A stretch of DNA of 64,000 nt from Pulveribacter suum (GCF_003013695.1 NZ_CP027792.1:2066501-2130500); one strand, 5' to 3'. Positions 1 through 8,312 are shown, numbered from the stretch's first letter. The notes: generated by a model not told the origin, from the sequence alone. Made by a program: numbers and translations.

Positions 1-322
1 CCCGGAGTCGGTGCCCATCAACAGCCTGGTGCGCGTGCCTGGCACGCCCATGGCCGACAGCGACCCCGTGGACCCGCTGGACTTCGTGCGCGTCATCGCC
101 GTGGCCCGCATCACCATGCCTCGCGCGCGGGTGCGCCTGTCGGCGGGGCGCCAGCAGCTGGGCGAGGCGGTGCAGGCGCTGTGCTTTCTGGCCGGCGCCA
201 ATTCCATCTTCTATGGCGACAAGCTGCTGGTGACGGGCAACCCCGAGGCCCAAGACGACGCGCGGCTGCTGGCCCGGCTGGGCCTCAGCGCCCGTCCTTC
301 AGCGTCCGCATCGCCGGCGTGA
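1..322 (+). CDS. bioB: Biotin synthase, C-terminal part (gene begins before the window)
   Basis: BioB is a radical-SAM enzyme that inserts sulfur into dethiobiotin, the last step of biotin synthesis. Only the last ~106 residues are present; the frame is open from base 2. The segment [17 protein letters not shown] is the conserved BioB stretch near the end of the barrel, followed by [13 protein letters not shown] and [19 protein letters not shown], both typical of BioB C-termini. The radical-SAM CxxxCxxC motif would lie upstream of the window. The stop lies 38 bp inside the 3' end of the convergent ligD, so the two transcripts overlap tail to tail. Family assignment is secure; nothing can be said of its operon. 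Confidence 0.93.
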   Translation, partial: PESVPINSLVRVPGTPMADSDPVDPLDFVRVIAVARITMPRARVRLSAGRQQLGEAVQALCFLAGANSIFYGDKLLVTGNPEAQDDARLLARLGLSARPSASASPA

Positions 323-2807
323 GGGAGACAGTGGCCTTCGCGTAGCCGCGCCAGGGTGCGTTGCCTTCGTCCAGGCGCGCGTCGATGTTGCCCAGATGCC
401 AGTGCGCGCTGCTCTCCAGGCCGTGCAGCTCGTTCCAGCGCAGCGGCACCGAGATGCCCAGGCCGGGCCGCGCCCGTACCGACCAGGCGCTGACCGTGGT
501 GGCGCCAAAGCTGTTGCGCAGCCAGTCCACGAAGATGCGGCCCACGCGGTTGCGTGGCCCGGCCTGGGCCACGAAGCGTTGCGGCAGCGTACGCGCCAGG
601 TGCTGCACGACAGCCTGCGAGAACGCGCGCACGGTGTCCCAGTCGTACAGCCGCTTGATGGGCGTGACCACGTGCAGGCCCTTGCCCCCGCTGGTTTTCA
701 GGAAAGCTGGCAGGCCCAGCTCTTGCAGCAGCACACGCACCAGCTCGGCACCCTCCAGCACCTGCTGCCAGGCCACATCTTCCCCAGGGTCCAGATCGAA
801 GACCATGCGGTCAGGCCGGTCGATGCGGTCGCGGCGGGCGTTCCAGGTGTGCAGCTCCACCACGCTCATTTGCGCCGCCTGCGCGAGTCCTTCGGCGCTT
901 GCCACCTCGAACAAGGGCGGATGGCCTTCATAGAGCGCAGGGTCCAGCGCGCGCAGGCCGGGCAGGTCGCCGGTGTCGAAGTGACGCTGGAAGACCCGAA
1001 CGCCTTGCACGCCGCCCGGCGTGCGCACCACCGAAACCGGGCGTTGTGCCAGGTGCTCCATCATCAAAGGCCCCACCCGCGCGTAGTAGCGCACCAGGTC
1101 GAGCTTGGTGGCGCCAGTGGTCGGGTCGATGACGCGGTCGGGATGGGTAATGCGCAACGTGCCCACCTGCGCCTCGTCGTCGCCCGCCGGCGCAGGCTTG
1201 CCGCTGGCGGCCGGCGCGGCGCGCTGGCGCGGCGGCACCAGCGGGGCAGAGCGCTCGCGTACGATGGCGGCAGCCGGCTTGTCCTCGCGCAGTCCGTGAA
1301 ACACGGCGTGGCGCACGCGAGCGTCGCGTGTCCAGCCAGCAAAGGCCACCTCGGCCATCAGCTCGGGCCGCACCCAGTGCGGGCTGCCGGCGATGTGGCT
1401 GCGCTGCGCAAAGGGCGACTCGTCCGTTTTCAGCGCTCGCAGCCGGGCAGACAGCGCCTGCAGGGACTGGCGGGTGAACCCCGTGCCCACATTGCCGGCG
1501 TAGCGCAGCGCACCGCTTTTCTCGTCGTGCACACCCAGCAGCAGCGAGCCCAGGCCGGTGCGCGTGCCTTTCGGGTCGGTATAGCCGGCAATGACGAATT
1601 CCTGGCGCTGGCTGCATTTGAGCTTGATCCAGTCCTGCGACCGGGCAGAAACATAGGGTGCATCACGGCGTTTGCCGATCACGCCTTCAAATCCCAGGGC
1701 GCAGGACGAGGCAAGGAGCTCTGCTGCCGGCGCGTCGAAGGGTGCGCTGAGGCGCACGTGGCGCTCGTCTGCCTGCGCCAGCGCCTGCTGCAGGGCCGCA
1801 CGGCGCTGCACCAGCGGCAGGTTGCGCAAATCGCGGCCGTCCAGGAACGGCAGGTCGAACGCGTAGTACACGACGTCGGCGGCGCCCGTGGCATCGAAGG
1901 CGTTTTGCAGCGCCTGGAAGTCCGGCACGCCCTGGCTGTCCGGCACCACGATCTCACCGTCGAGCCAGGCCGACCCCAGTCCCAGGCGGGCAAGGGCCTG
2001 CACGAGGTGCGGCATGCGCTGCGTCCAGTCCTTGCCGGCGCGCGTGAGCAGGCGGATGTCCTGGCCGTCGATGCGCGCCAGGATGCGGTAGCCGTCGAAT
2101 TTCAGCTCGTACAGCCAGTCGGCGCGCGGGGCAGGGGGTTCGTCCACCAGCGTGGCCAGCTGCGGGGCGATGAAGTCGGGCAGGGCAGACGGCTTCGCCG
2201 CTGGGGATTGAGCGGGCTTGGAAGGGGCCGTTGCGGGCCGCCCAGGCGCTTCTGGCAGCGGACCAACGCTGTCTGGCAGGGCATCCACCACGCTGTAATC
2301 CGTCGCGGCCCGTTCCAAGCCGTCGCGCTCCTTGATCAGCAGCCAGGCGGGCTTGCCGCGCCCGCCGCCCATGCGCACCAGAGTCCAGCGTCCGTGCAGC
2401 TTGTGGCCGTGCAGGACGAACTTGAGTTTGCCGCTGCGCAGTCCTTGCTCGGGATCTTCCAAAGGCTCCCACCAGCCCTTGTCCCAGACAATGACGTGGC
2501 CGCCGCCGTATTGCCCCTGGGGGATGTCGCCCTCGAACGTGTTGTAGGAAATCGGGTGGTCTTCGACCGGCACCGCCATGCGCTTGTCTGCCGGGTCGTA
2601 GCTGGGGCCCTTGGGCACGGCCCAGCTCTTCATGGTGCCGTCCAACTCCAGCCGGAAGTCGTAGTGCAGCCGCGTTGCCCAGTGCTTTTGCACGACGAAG
2701 CGCAGGGCGCCATGGCTGGGCGCACCGCCCTCCTGCGGCTCGGGCGTGACGGTGAAGTCGCGCTTTTGCCGATAGCTAGACAGTGGGTCGTCCTTACGCC
2801 GGGCCAT
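285..2807 (-). CDS. ligD: Multifunctional ATP-dependent DNA ligase LigD
   Basis: LigD processes and seals double-strand breaks in bacterial non-homologous end joining. The 840-residue protein has the full Pseudomonas-type order. A 3'-phosphoesterase domain (~35-150) contains the [16 protein letters not shown] and PQGQYGGG motifs. The ATP-dependent ligase follows (~210-510), with nucleotidyl-acceptor lysine K236 in ELKFDGYR. A primase-like polymerase domain (~545-830) has the metal-binding motif FDLDPGED and [10 protein letters not shown] Pro/Ala-rich linker (~185-210) separates the first two domains. The start lies 21 bp after the ku stop, so ku and ligD form one minus-strand operon. Its 3' end overlaps bioB. 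All three active centres look intact. Confidence 0.96.
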   Translation of the reverse strand: MARRKDDPLSSYRQKRDFTVTPEPQEGGAPSHGALRFVVQKHWATRLHYDFRLELDGTMKSWAVPKGPSYDPADKRMAVPVEDHPISYNTFEGDIPQGQYGGGHVIVWDKGWWEPLEDPEQGLRSGKLKFVLHGHKLHGRWTLVRMGGGRGKPAWLLIKERDGLERAATDYSVVDALPDSVGPLPEAPGRPATAPSKPAQSPAAKPSALPDFIAPQLATLVDEPPAPRADWLYELKFDGYRILARIDGQDIRLLTRAGKDWTQRMPHLVQALARLGLGSAWLDGEIVVPDSQGVPDFQALQNAFDATGAADVVYYAFDLPFLDGRDLRNLPLVQRRAALQQALAQADERHVRLSAPFDAPAAELLASSCALGFEGVIGKRRDAPYVSARSQDWIKLKCSQRQEFVIAGYTDPKGTRTGLGSLLLGVHDEKSGALRYAGNVGTGFTRQSLQALSARLRALKTDESPFAQRSHIAGSPHWVRPELMAEVAFAGWTRDARVRHAVFHGLREDKPAAAIVRERSAPLVPPRQRAAPAASGKPAPAGDDEAQVGTLRITHPDRVIDPTTGATKLDLVRYYARVGPLMMEHLAQRPVSVVRTPGGVQGVRVFQRHFDTGDLPGLRALDPALYEGHPPLFEVASAEGLAQAAQMSVVELHTWNARRDRIDRPDRMVFDLDPGEDVAWQQVLEGAELVRVLLQELGLPAFLKTSGGKGLHVVTPIKRLYDWDTVRAFSQAVVQHLARTLPQRFVAQAGPRNRVGRIFVDWLRNSFGATTVSAWSVRARPGLGISVPLRWNELHGLESSAHWHLGNIDARLDEGNAPWRGYAKATVSLTPAMRTLKDGR

Positions 2808-2828
2808 GGCAATCGTGGGCCTGCATGG

Positions 2829-3836
2829 TCAAGCCGCCTTGCGCTTGGCGCGCGGTGATGCAGCGGCGGCTTTCTTGCCCGCGGCGGCACGGCGCGGGCT
2901 GGCCTTGGATGGGGCAGTGGGTCTGCCTGTGGCAGATTTGCGTGGGCGCTTGGTTGTCTCGTCTTCAGCAGCCTCCTTGTGGCGGCCCTGCAGGCTGCGG
3001 CGCAGCAGGCGGGTCAGGTCCACCACGTTGGATTCGGCGCCGGCGTCTGGCTGCAAAGCTTCTTCCTCCACCACCTCGACCTCGCCCTCACGCGCCTTGG
3101 TCTCGACCAGCTTACGGATTTCTTCGGAAAAGGAATTGCGGAACTGGTGGGCGTCCCATTTCTGCGTCATGTCTTCGACGAGCTGCAGGGCCATTTTCAT
3201 CTCGGCCTCGCGCAAGCCTGCGGCCTTCTCGCCAGCTGGCGGCAGGTTCAGCTCTTCGGACGAGCGGACCTCGCCGCCCCAGCGCATCAGGTTGAGCACC
3301 AGCGAGCGCCCGCAGGGCATCAGCATCGCCAGGTGCTGCTTGGTATGGATGACGACCCGCGCCACGGCCACGCGGTTGCTCTTGCGCAGCGCCTCGCGCA
3401 GCAGCGCATAGACCTTCTCGCCGCGGTCAGCGGGGGCGATGTAATAGGGGCGTTCCAGATAGACGAAGGGGATCTCGTCGGCATCGACGAAGGCCTCCAG
3501 CTCGATGGTCTGCGTGGTGCGCGGGTAGGCCGATTCGATCTCGTCATCGGTCAGCACGACGTAGCGGTCATGCTCGTACTCGACGCCGCGCACGATGTCG
3601 TCGGACGCGACCTCCTTGCCAGTCTTCTTGTTCACACGCTTGTAGCCCACGGGGTCCATGGTGCGGCGGTCGAGCCAGTCGAAGTCGATGCCGCTGCTGC
3701 GCGTGGCCGAGTACAGGGCCACGGGAATGTTGACCAGGCCGAAGCTGATGGCACCCTTCCACATCGTGCGCGGCGCGCGTGATGCTTTCGCCGGTTCCTT
3801 GCTTTTAGCCTTGCCTGCGCCAGCCTTGACTGCCAT
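2829..3836 (-). CDS. ku: Ku DNA end-binding protein
   Basis: Bacterial Ku forms a homodimeric ring on broken DNA ends and recruits LigD. The 335-residue protein carries the Ku signature WKGAISFGLVNIPVALYSAT near residues 26-45 and the conserved core through ~260. A Lys/Ala/Arg/Pro-rich tail (~262-335) is of the kind that binds DNA non-specifically in long Ku homologues. A 25-residue basic leader precedes the core. The start has a good Shine-Dalgarno, GGGAGGA, 6 bases before ATG. It is the first gene of the ku-ligD operon and begins only ~160 bp from the prophage/dif junction. Confidence 0.95.
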   Translation of the reverse strand: MAVKAGAGKAKSKEPAKASRAPRTMWKGAISFGLVNIPVALYSATRSSGIDFDWLDRRTMDPVGYKRVNKKTGKEVASDDIVRGVEYEHDRYVVLTDDEIESAYPRTTQTIELEAFVDADEIPFVYLERPYYIAPADRGEKVYALLREALRKSNRVAVARVVIHTKQHLAMLMPCGRSLVLNLMRWGGEVRSSEELNLPPAGEKAAGLREAEMKMALQLVEDMTQKWDAHQFRNSFSEEIRKLVETKAREGEVEVVEEEALQPDAGAESNVVDLTRLLRRSLQGRHKEAAEDETTKRPRKSATGRPTAPSKASPRRAAAGKKAAAASPRAKRKAA

Positions 3837-3998
3837 GGTGAATCCTCCCGCAGTATGAATCGATGCGAGGCCCGACTGACGGTCGAGTCAAGCCTGCCCA
3901 CGCGCAGCAAGGTAGCGCGGCAATATCCAGGGCGCCGTAGGACGATGCCAGGCTAGGGTATTGCTCATGGGCCGATCAGTGGCAATTCGTCTTTGTGA

Positions 3999-4020
3999 AT
4001 TAACATAATATACATCGTAT
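3999..4020. other. Left prophage attachment site (attL), dif-like
   Basis: The sequence TTAACATAATATACAT (4000-4015) is identical to the XerD arm plus central region of E. coli dif read on the opposite strand. It is followed by CGTAT. The last 12 bases, TATACATCGTAT (4009-4020), recur exactly at the right end of the prophage (10457-10468). The XerD-side arm is very convincing. The XerC-side arm (TCGTATCTCTT) matches the E. coli consensus poorly, as expected if it comes from the phage. Interpretation as a XerCD-made attL is inference. Confidence 0.8.
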
Positions 4021-4143
4021 CTCTTTCGTGTTTCTGCTTGTGTCGGTGCTGCGGTTGCAACTGGGCGGCTTTTTGCTGCGCAAAAACCGGGCTCTGGCCT
4101 TCGGTTGAGCCACCCACCCGCCACCCGGTTGCCGCAGCGCTCA

Positions 4144-4371
4144 GACTCGCACTGGTTCTGCGGGGCTACGCACTTGTCCTGCGGGGCTCGCACTGGTTCT
4201 GCGGGGCTCGCACTTGTCCTGCGGGGCGCGTATCGGCTGGCACCGTCCGGCCGCGCTGCGCTTGCCGTCCGGCCGGCTCCAGCCTCAGACGCGCACTTGT
4301 CCTGCGGGGCTCGCACTTGTCCTGCGGGGCTGCGCACTGGTTCTGCGGGGCTCGCACTTGTCCTGCGGGGT
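4144..4371. repeat. Eight ~20-bp tandem iteron-like units in two blocks of four
   Basis: Each unit reads close to TCGCACTTGTCCTGCGGGGC or TCGCACTGGTTCTGCGGGGC. The units are at 4144-4166, 4167-4187, 4188-4207, 4208-4227, then 4291-4310, 4311-4330, 4331-4351 and 4352-4371. A 63-bp spacer separates the blocks, and each block ends at the same word, CGTATCG. The TTGTCC and TGGTTC variants alternate in the first block. Units abut without spacers, so this is not a CRISPR. The arrangement resembles iterons or repeated protein-binding sites. Confidence 0.9.
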
Positions 4372-4689
4372 TCGTATCGCACAACGTCCCCCAGGCATCG
4401 GCCGCGCGTCTCAATCACGACGATGCGCGACTAACGATCCCTGCCGCAGGGCTTCGCCCTCGGTCTTTGACCTCACCCAACAGCCGATAAGACGCGCGAC
4501 GAATTTCCCGAGGCCGGGCGACTGGTTACGGGAGCGCTGGCGCGCATTGTTTTTCAAGCACGAGCAGACGGCAGCCATTGCCTGATCCTGGCGCCTCGCG
4601 GCCTGCGCTGCGCCTGGGCGTGCCGCGCGAATCCTCCCGATGACCTGATTGCCGCTGGAATGGCAACTGCGGGCGCGCTGGCGGCCTGA

Positions 4690-4747
4690 TGCCCCCTGGC
4701 ATGGGGCACGCTGCGCGGGACAGCGGCCACATGGGGCGATGCCCCAT
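4690..4747. other. Pair of GC-rich hairpins downstream of zot
   Basis: TGCCCC(4690-4695)-7 nt-GGGGCA(4703-4708) and ATGGGGC(4731-4737)-GAT-GCCCCAT(4741-4747) are perfect inverted repeats sharing the GGGGC stem. They lie just past the zot stop on its transcript. There is no T tract, so they are not ordinary intrinsic terminators. In a filamentous phage genome such paired hairpins could be part of the packaging signal or an origin; this is unproven. Confidence 0.6.
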
Positions 4748-4764
4748 ACCCCTAAACTCCGGCC

Positions 4765-4995
4765 ATGTTCAAAGCAATGGTGGGCTGGATGGCGCTGCAT
4801 CCGTGGATCGCAGCGGCAACGCTGGTGATCCTGGGGGCCATAGCCTGGGCAGCGCTGCGTCGGCTATGGGGTTCGAGACGCCGGCCGGTAGCGGGACTAC
4901 GGTTGCGCTCACAGCGGGAGCAGGCGCGGTTTGATCCGCGCTCGACGGACTACCAGCCGCGCCAGTACCGCCGGCCGAGGCGGCGCGAGCGGTAG
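4765..4995 (+). CDS. Possible small membrane protein antisense to zot
   Basis: A 76-codon ORF on the plus strand, entirely opposite the 3' end of zot. It starts 17 bp after the second intergenic hairpin. The predicted peptide has one clear membrane span (HPWIAAATLVILGAIAWAAL, ~12-31) followed by a strongly basic tail ending RPRRRER, which is the layout of a small inner-membrane protein. No good Shine-Dalgarno precedes the ATG. It may equally be a shadow of the low-complexity zot C-terminus. Function unknown. Confidence 0.25.
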   Translation: MFKAMVGWMALHPWIAAATLVILGAIAWAALRRLWGSRRRPVAGLRLRSQREQARFDPRSTDYQPRQYRRPRRRER

Positions 4996-5959
4996 CCGGC
5001 GGTGGCGGCAACACGTAGGGATTGAAGGGGCGCGACTGCATCCAGTCGCGACAAGCCTTGTCGCCCACATCGGGAAGCCGGGAGCCGTCGCCAGCGAAGC
5101 ACGCGCACTCGCCCCGGATGCACAGCGCGCCGGCGATTGTGGGCATGTGCACCACGTGCCGCAGGTGGTCATAGGCCGGTGCCGTCCAGGGGCGATCAGA
5201 CAGGCGCGGGGCGAAGTCGGCGCGCTCGTCAGGCGGGCCGCCGACGACTGCGGGCGCGGTCGCTGGCGGGGCCTGCGGCGGCACTGCTGGCGGCCCAGGT
5301 GACACCGCTGGCGCGGGCGCCACGGCCACGGCGGCGGCCGGGGCCACCTTGGCCTGAATCATCTTCCAGGCTTTCCAGCCGAGGAAGCCGGTCAAGCCCA
5401 GGGCGGCGATCATCACCACCAGCATCCACGGCACGGAGCGCACAGGCTTGACATGCATGGAGGCGCTTTTGTACTTGGCAAAGACGCGCTTCGGGAGCCG
5501 GTAGCGCTTCTTGATGGGGGCGTTTTTCCAGCCGGTGCGGCAGTTGTCGGCGCACTCGGGCCACTCGTACCACCAGCGGCCCAGGATGCCCAGGTCACGC
5601 AGATGGACGTGACGGCCGACGAGGGCGCGGACGTTGGAATCAACGAGGTTGGGCCCCTGGGTGATGACGTAGACGTCGAGGCCGCGGTGACGGTGGGTTT
5701 CCAGGGCTGCAACGTGATCAGGCACCTTCTGGCCAGGGCCACGCGGGCGCCAGACGCGCTGCACCTCGTCAATGATGATGACGGCACCATCGGGCACCAA
5801 TTCAGGCCAGCGCTCGGGCTCGTCCAGCACCTCATGGGGTATCGCCAGTTCGGGAATGCCGTTGACGTACAGCTGCCTGCCCTGCCCCAACTCTTCGAGC
5901 ATGGCGACGAGGGCGGCACTCTTGCCGGTGCCGGGGGCGCCAGTGATCAGCGTGATCAT
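4769..5959 (-). CDS. Zot-like inovirus assembly ATPase (pI family)
   Basis: Zot/pI proteins are inner-membrane ATPases that drive extrusion of filamentous virions. The 396-residue protein starts with Walker A GAPGTGKS (7-14) and has a Walker B-like AVIIIDEVQ (~59-67). One membrane helix (~178-196) separates the cytoplasmic ATPase from a Pro/Ala-rich periplasmic part that contains several cysteines. The start ATG overlaps the stop of the upstream DUF2523 gene (ATGA), a sign of translational coupling. The C-terminal ~45 residues are low-complexity and lie antisense to a possible small membrane ORF (4765-4995). It is the last gene of the phage operon. Confidence 0.93.
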   Translation of the reverse strand: MITLITGAPGTGKSAALVAMLEELGQGRQLYVNGIPELAIPHEVLDEPERWPELVPDGAVIIIDEVQRVWRPRGPGQKVPDHVAALETHRHRGLDVYVITQGPNLVDSNVRALVGRHVHLRDLGILGRWWYEWPECADNCRTGWKNAPIKKRYRLPKRVFAKYKSASMHVKPVRSVPWMLVVMIAALGLTGFLGWKAWKMIQAKVAPAAAVAVAPAPAVSPGPPAVPPQAPPATAPAVVGGPPDERADFAPRLSDRPWTAPAYDHLRHVVHMPTIAGALCIRGECACFAGDGSRLPDVGDKACRDWMQSRPFNPYVLPPPPATARAASAGGTGAAGSPSSADQTAPAPAVSATVVPLPAGVSNPIADAALPRLWPPGSPALPLRSTDAAPSSPPLL

Positions 5960-6255
5960 GTCGCCTGCCCTGCCCCGCCCGTGGTCTGGAGCGCGAAGCG
6001 CTTCATAACCATCCAGGCCAGTCCGGAGACGATCCCCCCGCTGGTGATCGCCATGGCTTCAAAGAAGCCGGCCATGGCCAGGAGTTGCAGCACTTCGGCC
6101 ATGAGGCCGGTGAATGCGCCCTTGGCGGCATTGAGGGCGCCAGAAAGGGCCGTATCGGCCCCTTCATAGGTGGTATAGCCGAAGCCCAGCGCCACCAGCA
6201 CGCGAGACACCAGGGGCCAAGAGATTTTGGCGAGCCATTCCGCGATGCCTTCCAT
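5956..6255 (-). CDS. DUF2523-type inovirus membrane protein (pVI-like)
   Basis: A 99-residue, largely hydrophobic protein with a short amphipathic start (EGIAEWLAKISWPLVSRVLVALG) and two or three membrane segments. It matches the DUF2523 proteins usually found between the adsorption protein and Zot in inoviruses. By position it corresponds to the minor coat protein pVI that terminates or releases the virion with pIII. Its ATG follows the TspB-like stop directly (TAAATG) and its stop overlaps the zot ATG (ATGA), so three genes are tightly coupled. Family call is fairly sure; the pVI role is inferred from position. Confidence 0.8.
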   Translation of the reverse strand: MEGIAEWLAKISWPLVSRVLVALGFGYTTYEGADTALSGALNAAKGAFTGLMAEVLQLLAMAGFFEAMAITSGGIVSGLAWMVMKRFALQTTGGAGQAT

Positions 6256-7599
6256 TTAATCCCCCCTTCGGGTCAGGCCCATGAACGCCAGGACGGCGGA
6301 TAGGTAGGCGAAGCCGATCAATATGGGCCGGATGCCATTTGCGAAGTCGCACAGCAAATCCCAGCGGAAAGCCATTTGCTTTCCCATGATGACGAATTCC
6401 TTTGGAGCAGGGCAACTGCCGTTGGCTGGGCCAAAACCCTCCTCGCGGTTTATCGCGAGTGGGACGGTACTTTGCTGCAAAGGTGTCGGGCTCAGGGTGC
6501 CGAGTTTTTGACAGGCCACAATATCCGGGTGTTTTTCGCAAAGCGACTGCTGATCATCGGGTTTAGGCTTGTCGTTTTCGCCGGGCTCATTTTCCTCACC
6601 TAGAGAAGGCTCGTTGTTATTTGACGGCCTGTTGATAGGCTGCAAATCGATGCGCCAAGGGTCATCCGGCGTAGGCGATGGATTAATACGTATGCCGGGC
6701 CTTATATACGGCTGATTTTGCGGGGACGGCTCGCCGTTTGGGTCGTAATCAGGATTCGGCAAGGGGTCGCCCATTGGTATAAACCTCGGACGATGTGACG
6801 GGGATGGCCCTGGTTCTGGATTAACCCAAGGCCCGGGCGTAGGCTCCACAGGCAATGGCGTAGGGTATGGCAGCTCAGCAGGAACTGTCTGCGGCATAGG
6901 ACTGGACGATAAGCCGTCCTCAAATTGAGGCTGTTGAACTGCTGGACTGAGGCAGCCAGCCGGCGTGGCATTCCATCCTGCTGGACAGGTTTGGCCTGTG
7001 CTGGCTTTTTCCCTGCTCACGTTTGCGAAATTCTGCGGAGGCGAATTCGGCAGGTTTTTATATCCGTGAAGACACTTGGCACTATTTTCGGAGACTATTT
7101 CAGCACGCAAAAACGGGTAGGCATCAAGATTAGTAACGAGCGCTGAATGCGCAGCTCTGCAGGCAGCATCAGCGGAGGAGTATTTATTGGCGTTATACGT
7201 CCAATAAAACTCATATTGCTCACCCTCCTCGGTAACTTGACGCCAGACCTTATCAACTTCGTCCCAAATATAATTGCCCACACCTAACCAAGTAGCAATA
7301 CCTAATGCAGCTCTTAAAGCGGGATTGGCAAATATGACGCCGGCAGCAATACGGGGAGCATTCGCGGCAAGGCGATATGAGACGGGCATGGTTACGACCC
7401 GGCCGGGCACAGGTACTTTCAGCCCGTTTGGCTGATGCACTACACGCCCATACCAGCTGTCGTTAGCAGAGGTGGCGTAACCGAAACCGCCGCCAGTGCG
7501 GGAGAAGCCCGCAGGGTCAGCAGGATATGCATAGCCAGCATGAGCACCGCCAGCGAGCACGGCCAGGGCCGCGATTACCAGCGACCGCAGATCAGCCAT
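6256..7599 (-). CDS. TspB/pIII-like phage adsorption protein
   Basis: A 447-residue protein in the place of pIII, the tip protein that binds the host pilus and mediates entry. It has a signal peptide (cleavage likely after AGGAHA, residue ~21). An N-terminal domain (~25-200) contains several Cys and aromatic residues. A long Pro/Asn/Glu-rich linker (~230-345) follows, then a Cys-bearing C-terminal domain (CEKHPDIVACQ, NGSCPAPKEF). The protein ends with a membrane anchor (~418-440, RPILIGFAYLSAVLAFMGL). The MGKQMAFRWDLLCDFANGIRP end resembles Neisseria TspB phage proteins. The gene is clearly richer in A/T than its neighbours, suggesting exchange of the host-range module. Receptor unknown. Confidence 0.75.
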   Translation of the reverse strand: MADLRSLVIAALAVLAGGAHAGYAYPADPAGFSRTGGGFGYATSANDSWYGRVVHQPNGLKVPVPGRVVTMPVSYRLAANAPRIAAGVIFANPALRAALGIATWLGVGNYIWDEVDKVWRQVTEEGEQYEFYWTYNANKYSSADAACRAAHSALVTNLDAYPFLRAEIVSENSAKCLHGYKNLPNSPPQNFANVSREKASTGQTCPAGWNATPAGCLSPAVQQPQFEDGLSSSPMPQTVPAELPYPTPLPVEPTPGPWVNPEPGPSPSHRPRFIPMGDPLPNPDYDPNGEPSPQNQPYIRPGIRINPSPTPDDPWRIDLQPINRPSNNNEPSLGEENEPGENDKPKPDDQQSLCEKHPDIVACQKLGTLSPTPLQQSTVPLAINREEGFGPANGSCPAPKEFVIMGKQMAFRWDLLCDFANGIRPILIGFAYLSAVLAFMGLTRRGD

Positions 7600-7649
7600 G
7601 CTGCCCCCAGGACGCCGACGAACGCGGCGAAGAATTCAGGTGTTGCCAT
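7575..7649 (-). CDS. 24-residue hydrophobic phage peptide (pVII/pIX-like candidate)
   Basis: ATG at 7649 opens MATPEFFAAFVGVLGAAWLICGRW, a single membrane-spanning peptide of the size class of inovirus minor coat proteins pVII/pIX (about 30 residues). It overlaps the end of the 115-codon upstream gene and the first 25 bp of the adsorption gene in another frame, which fits coupled translation along the operon. It is too short for standard gene callers. No independent evidence that it is made. Confidence 0.45.
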   Translation of the reverse strand: MATPEFFAAFVGVLGAAWLICGRW

Positions 7650-7983
7650 CGTCTTTCTCCCCCACATGGAAAACGGTGCGGGCGATGAACACGACCGCAT
7701 AAACGGCCAGCCAGACGCCAGCGACTGACCACCCAAGGGCCAGCCCGTCCTCAACGCCGAGCAGGTTGCACGGCTGGGCCTGATAGGCCGCCGCGACGGT
7801 GATAGGTGCGCCGCCGCCCACCGGGCGCAGCGCGTAGGAAATGCCGCTGTCGGACAGCGCGGCCAGCTCGACCACGTGGGCCGAGCCGCCGTGCTGGACG
7901 ATTGCGCCAAGCTGCGACGATGCCGCAGCCTGGGCCGCTTGCGCGGCGGTGCCGTAGCAGGCGGCGCCTACTTGGAACGCCAT
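7636..7983 (-). CDS. Inovirus membrane protein, 115 residues, function unknown
   Basis: The product has an Ala-rich N-terminal region with two cysteines (one early, one at ~72) and a strong membrane helix (~83-103, GWSVAGVWLAVYAVVFIARTVF) near a charged C-terminus (HVGEKDDGNT). It lies between the small coat-like genes and the adsorption protein. The start overlaps the previous small ORF by 16 bp. Similar proteins occur at this position in other betaproteobacterial inoviruses, so a structural or assembly role is likely, but I do not recognise a named family. Confidence 0.75.
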   Translation of the reverse strand: MAFQVGAACYGTAAQAAQAAASSQLGAIVQHGGSAHVVELAALSDSGISYALRPVGGGAPITVAAAYQAQPCNLLGVEDGLALGWSVAGVWLAVYAVVFIARTVFHVGEKDDGNT

Positions 7984-8108
7984 GGCCCTACCCCTGCGGA
8001 GCGCATGAAGCGCACCGCAAACAGCGCCACGCGCGCCGATAGCACCGCAGCTGACACGATGGCCGCGTTGACGCCCATTTCAGCCAGCAGCGGCGCTATG
8101 ACGGGCAC
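7968..8108 (-). CDS. 46-residue phage membrane protein (minor coat candidate)
   Basis: A GTG-started ORF four bases after the major coat stop. Its product, VPVIAPLLAEMGVNAAIVSA followed by AVLSARVALFAVRFMRSAGV and a basic end, has one membrane helix and a basic C-terminus like filamentous coat subunits. It overlaps the following gene start (7983). Size, topology and position directly after the major coat gene suggest a minor coat protein. The start codon is uncertain; an internal ATG at residue 11 is possible. Confidence 0.55.
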   Translation of the reverse strand: MPVIAPLLAEMGVNAAIVSAAVLSARVALFAVRFMRSAGVGPWRSK

Positions 8109-8111
8109 GGC

Positions 8112-8312
8112 TTACAGGCCCTTGCGGATGAACTTGAACGCGTACACGGCCACGACAGCGGCCAGCACGATGCCGGCCACGGTCAGGGCGTCGGCGCTCA
8201 GGCTGTCCAGCGCAGCGGTGACGCCGGCGGGGATCTCAGCATGGGCAGTGCCAACAGTTGCCACCAGGGCGGCGGGGATCAGGGCCAGACGGGCCTTCAC
8301 AGACTTGGTCAT
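8112..8312 (-). CDS. Major coat protein (pVIII-like)
   Basis: The 66-residue precursor has a basic start (MTKSVKARL), a hydrophobic core and a signal peptidase site AHA|EIPAG at residue ~25. This leaves a mature subunit of about 41 residues with an acidic/neutral N-terminus, one membrane helix (LTVAGIVLAAVVAVYAF) and a basic C-terminus (KFIRKGL) that would face the packaged DNA. That is the standard pVIII layout. A Shine-Dalgarno AAGGA lies ~9 bases before ATG, and a hairpin at 8338-8353 sits just upstream in the transcript. Confidence 0.92.
   Translation of the reverse strand: MTKSVKARLALIPAALVATVGTAHAEIPAGVTAALDSLSADALTVAGIVLAAVVAVYAFKFIRKGL

Larger units (their letters stand above)
4021..4764. 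other. Prophage intergenic region (candidate origin/packaging region)
   Basis: This is the only long stretch without a convincing gene. Together with 3837-4008 (upstream region of ku and the left dif arm) it separates ku from zot. It holds an eight-unit tandem array at 4144-4371, a further ~320 bp with no clear gene, and two GC-rich hairpins at 4690-4708 and 4731-4747. In filamentous phages the main intergenic region carries the plus and minus origins and the packaging hairpin. Assignment of those roles here is inference from position and structure. Confidence 0.55.

Noticed and set aside
396..2858. 820-codon plus-strand open frame opposite ligD
   Set aside because: Antisense shadow of ligD, whose three domains and active sites are intact on the minus strand.
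4144..4371. Repeat array read as a CRISPR
   Set aside because: Units of about 20 bp abut directly with no unique spacers and no cas genes are nearby; this is a tandem array.
3888..4418. 176-codon minus-strand frame across the iteron array
   Set aside because: Its protein is only a translation of the 20-bp units (repeated PRRTSASPAEPV); it also crosses the attachment site. It is noncoding repeat DNA.
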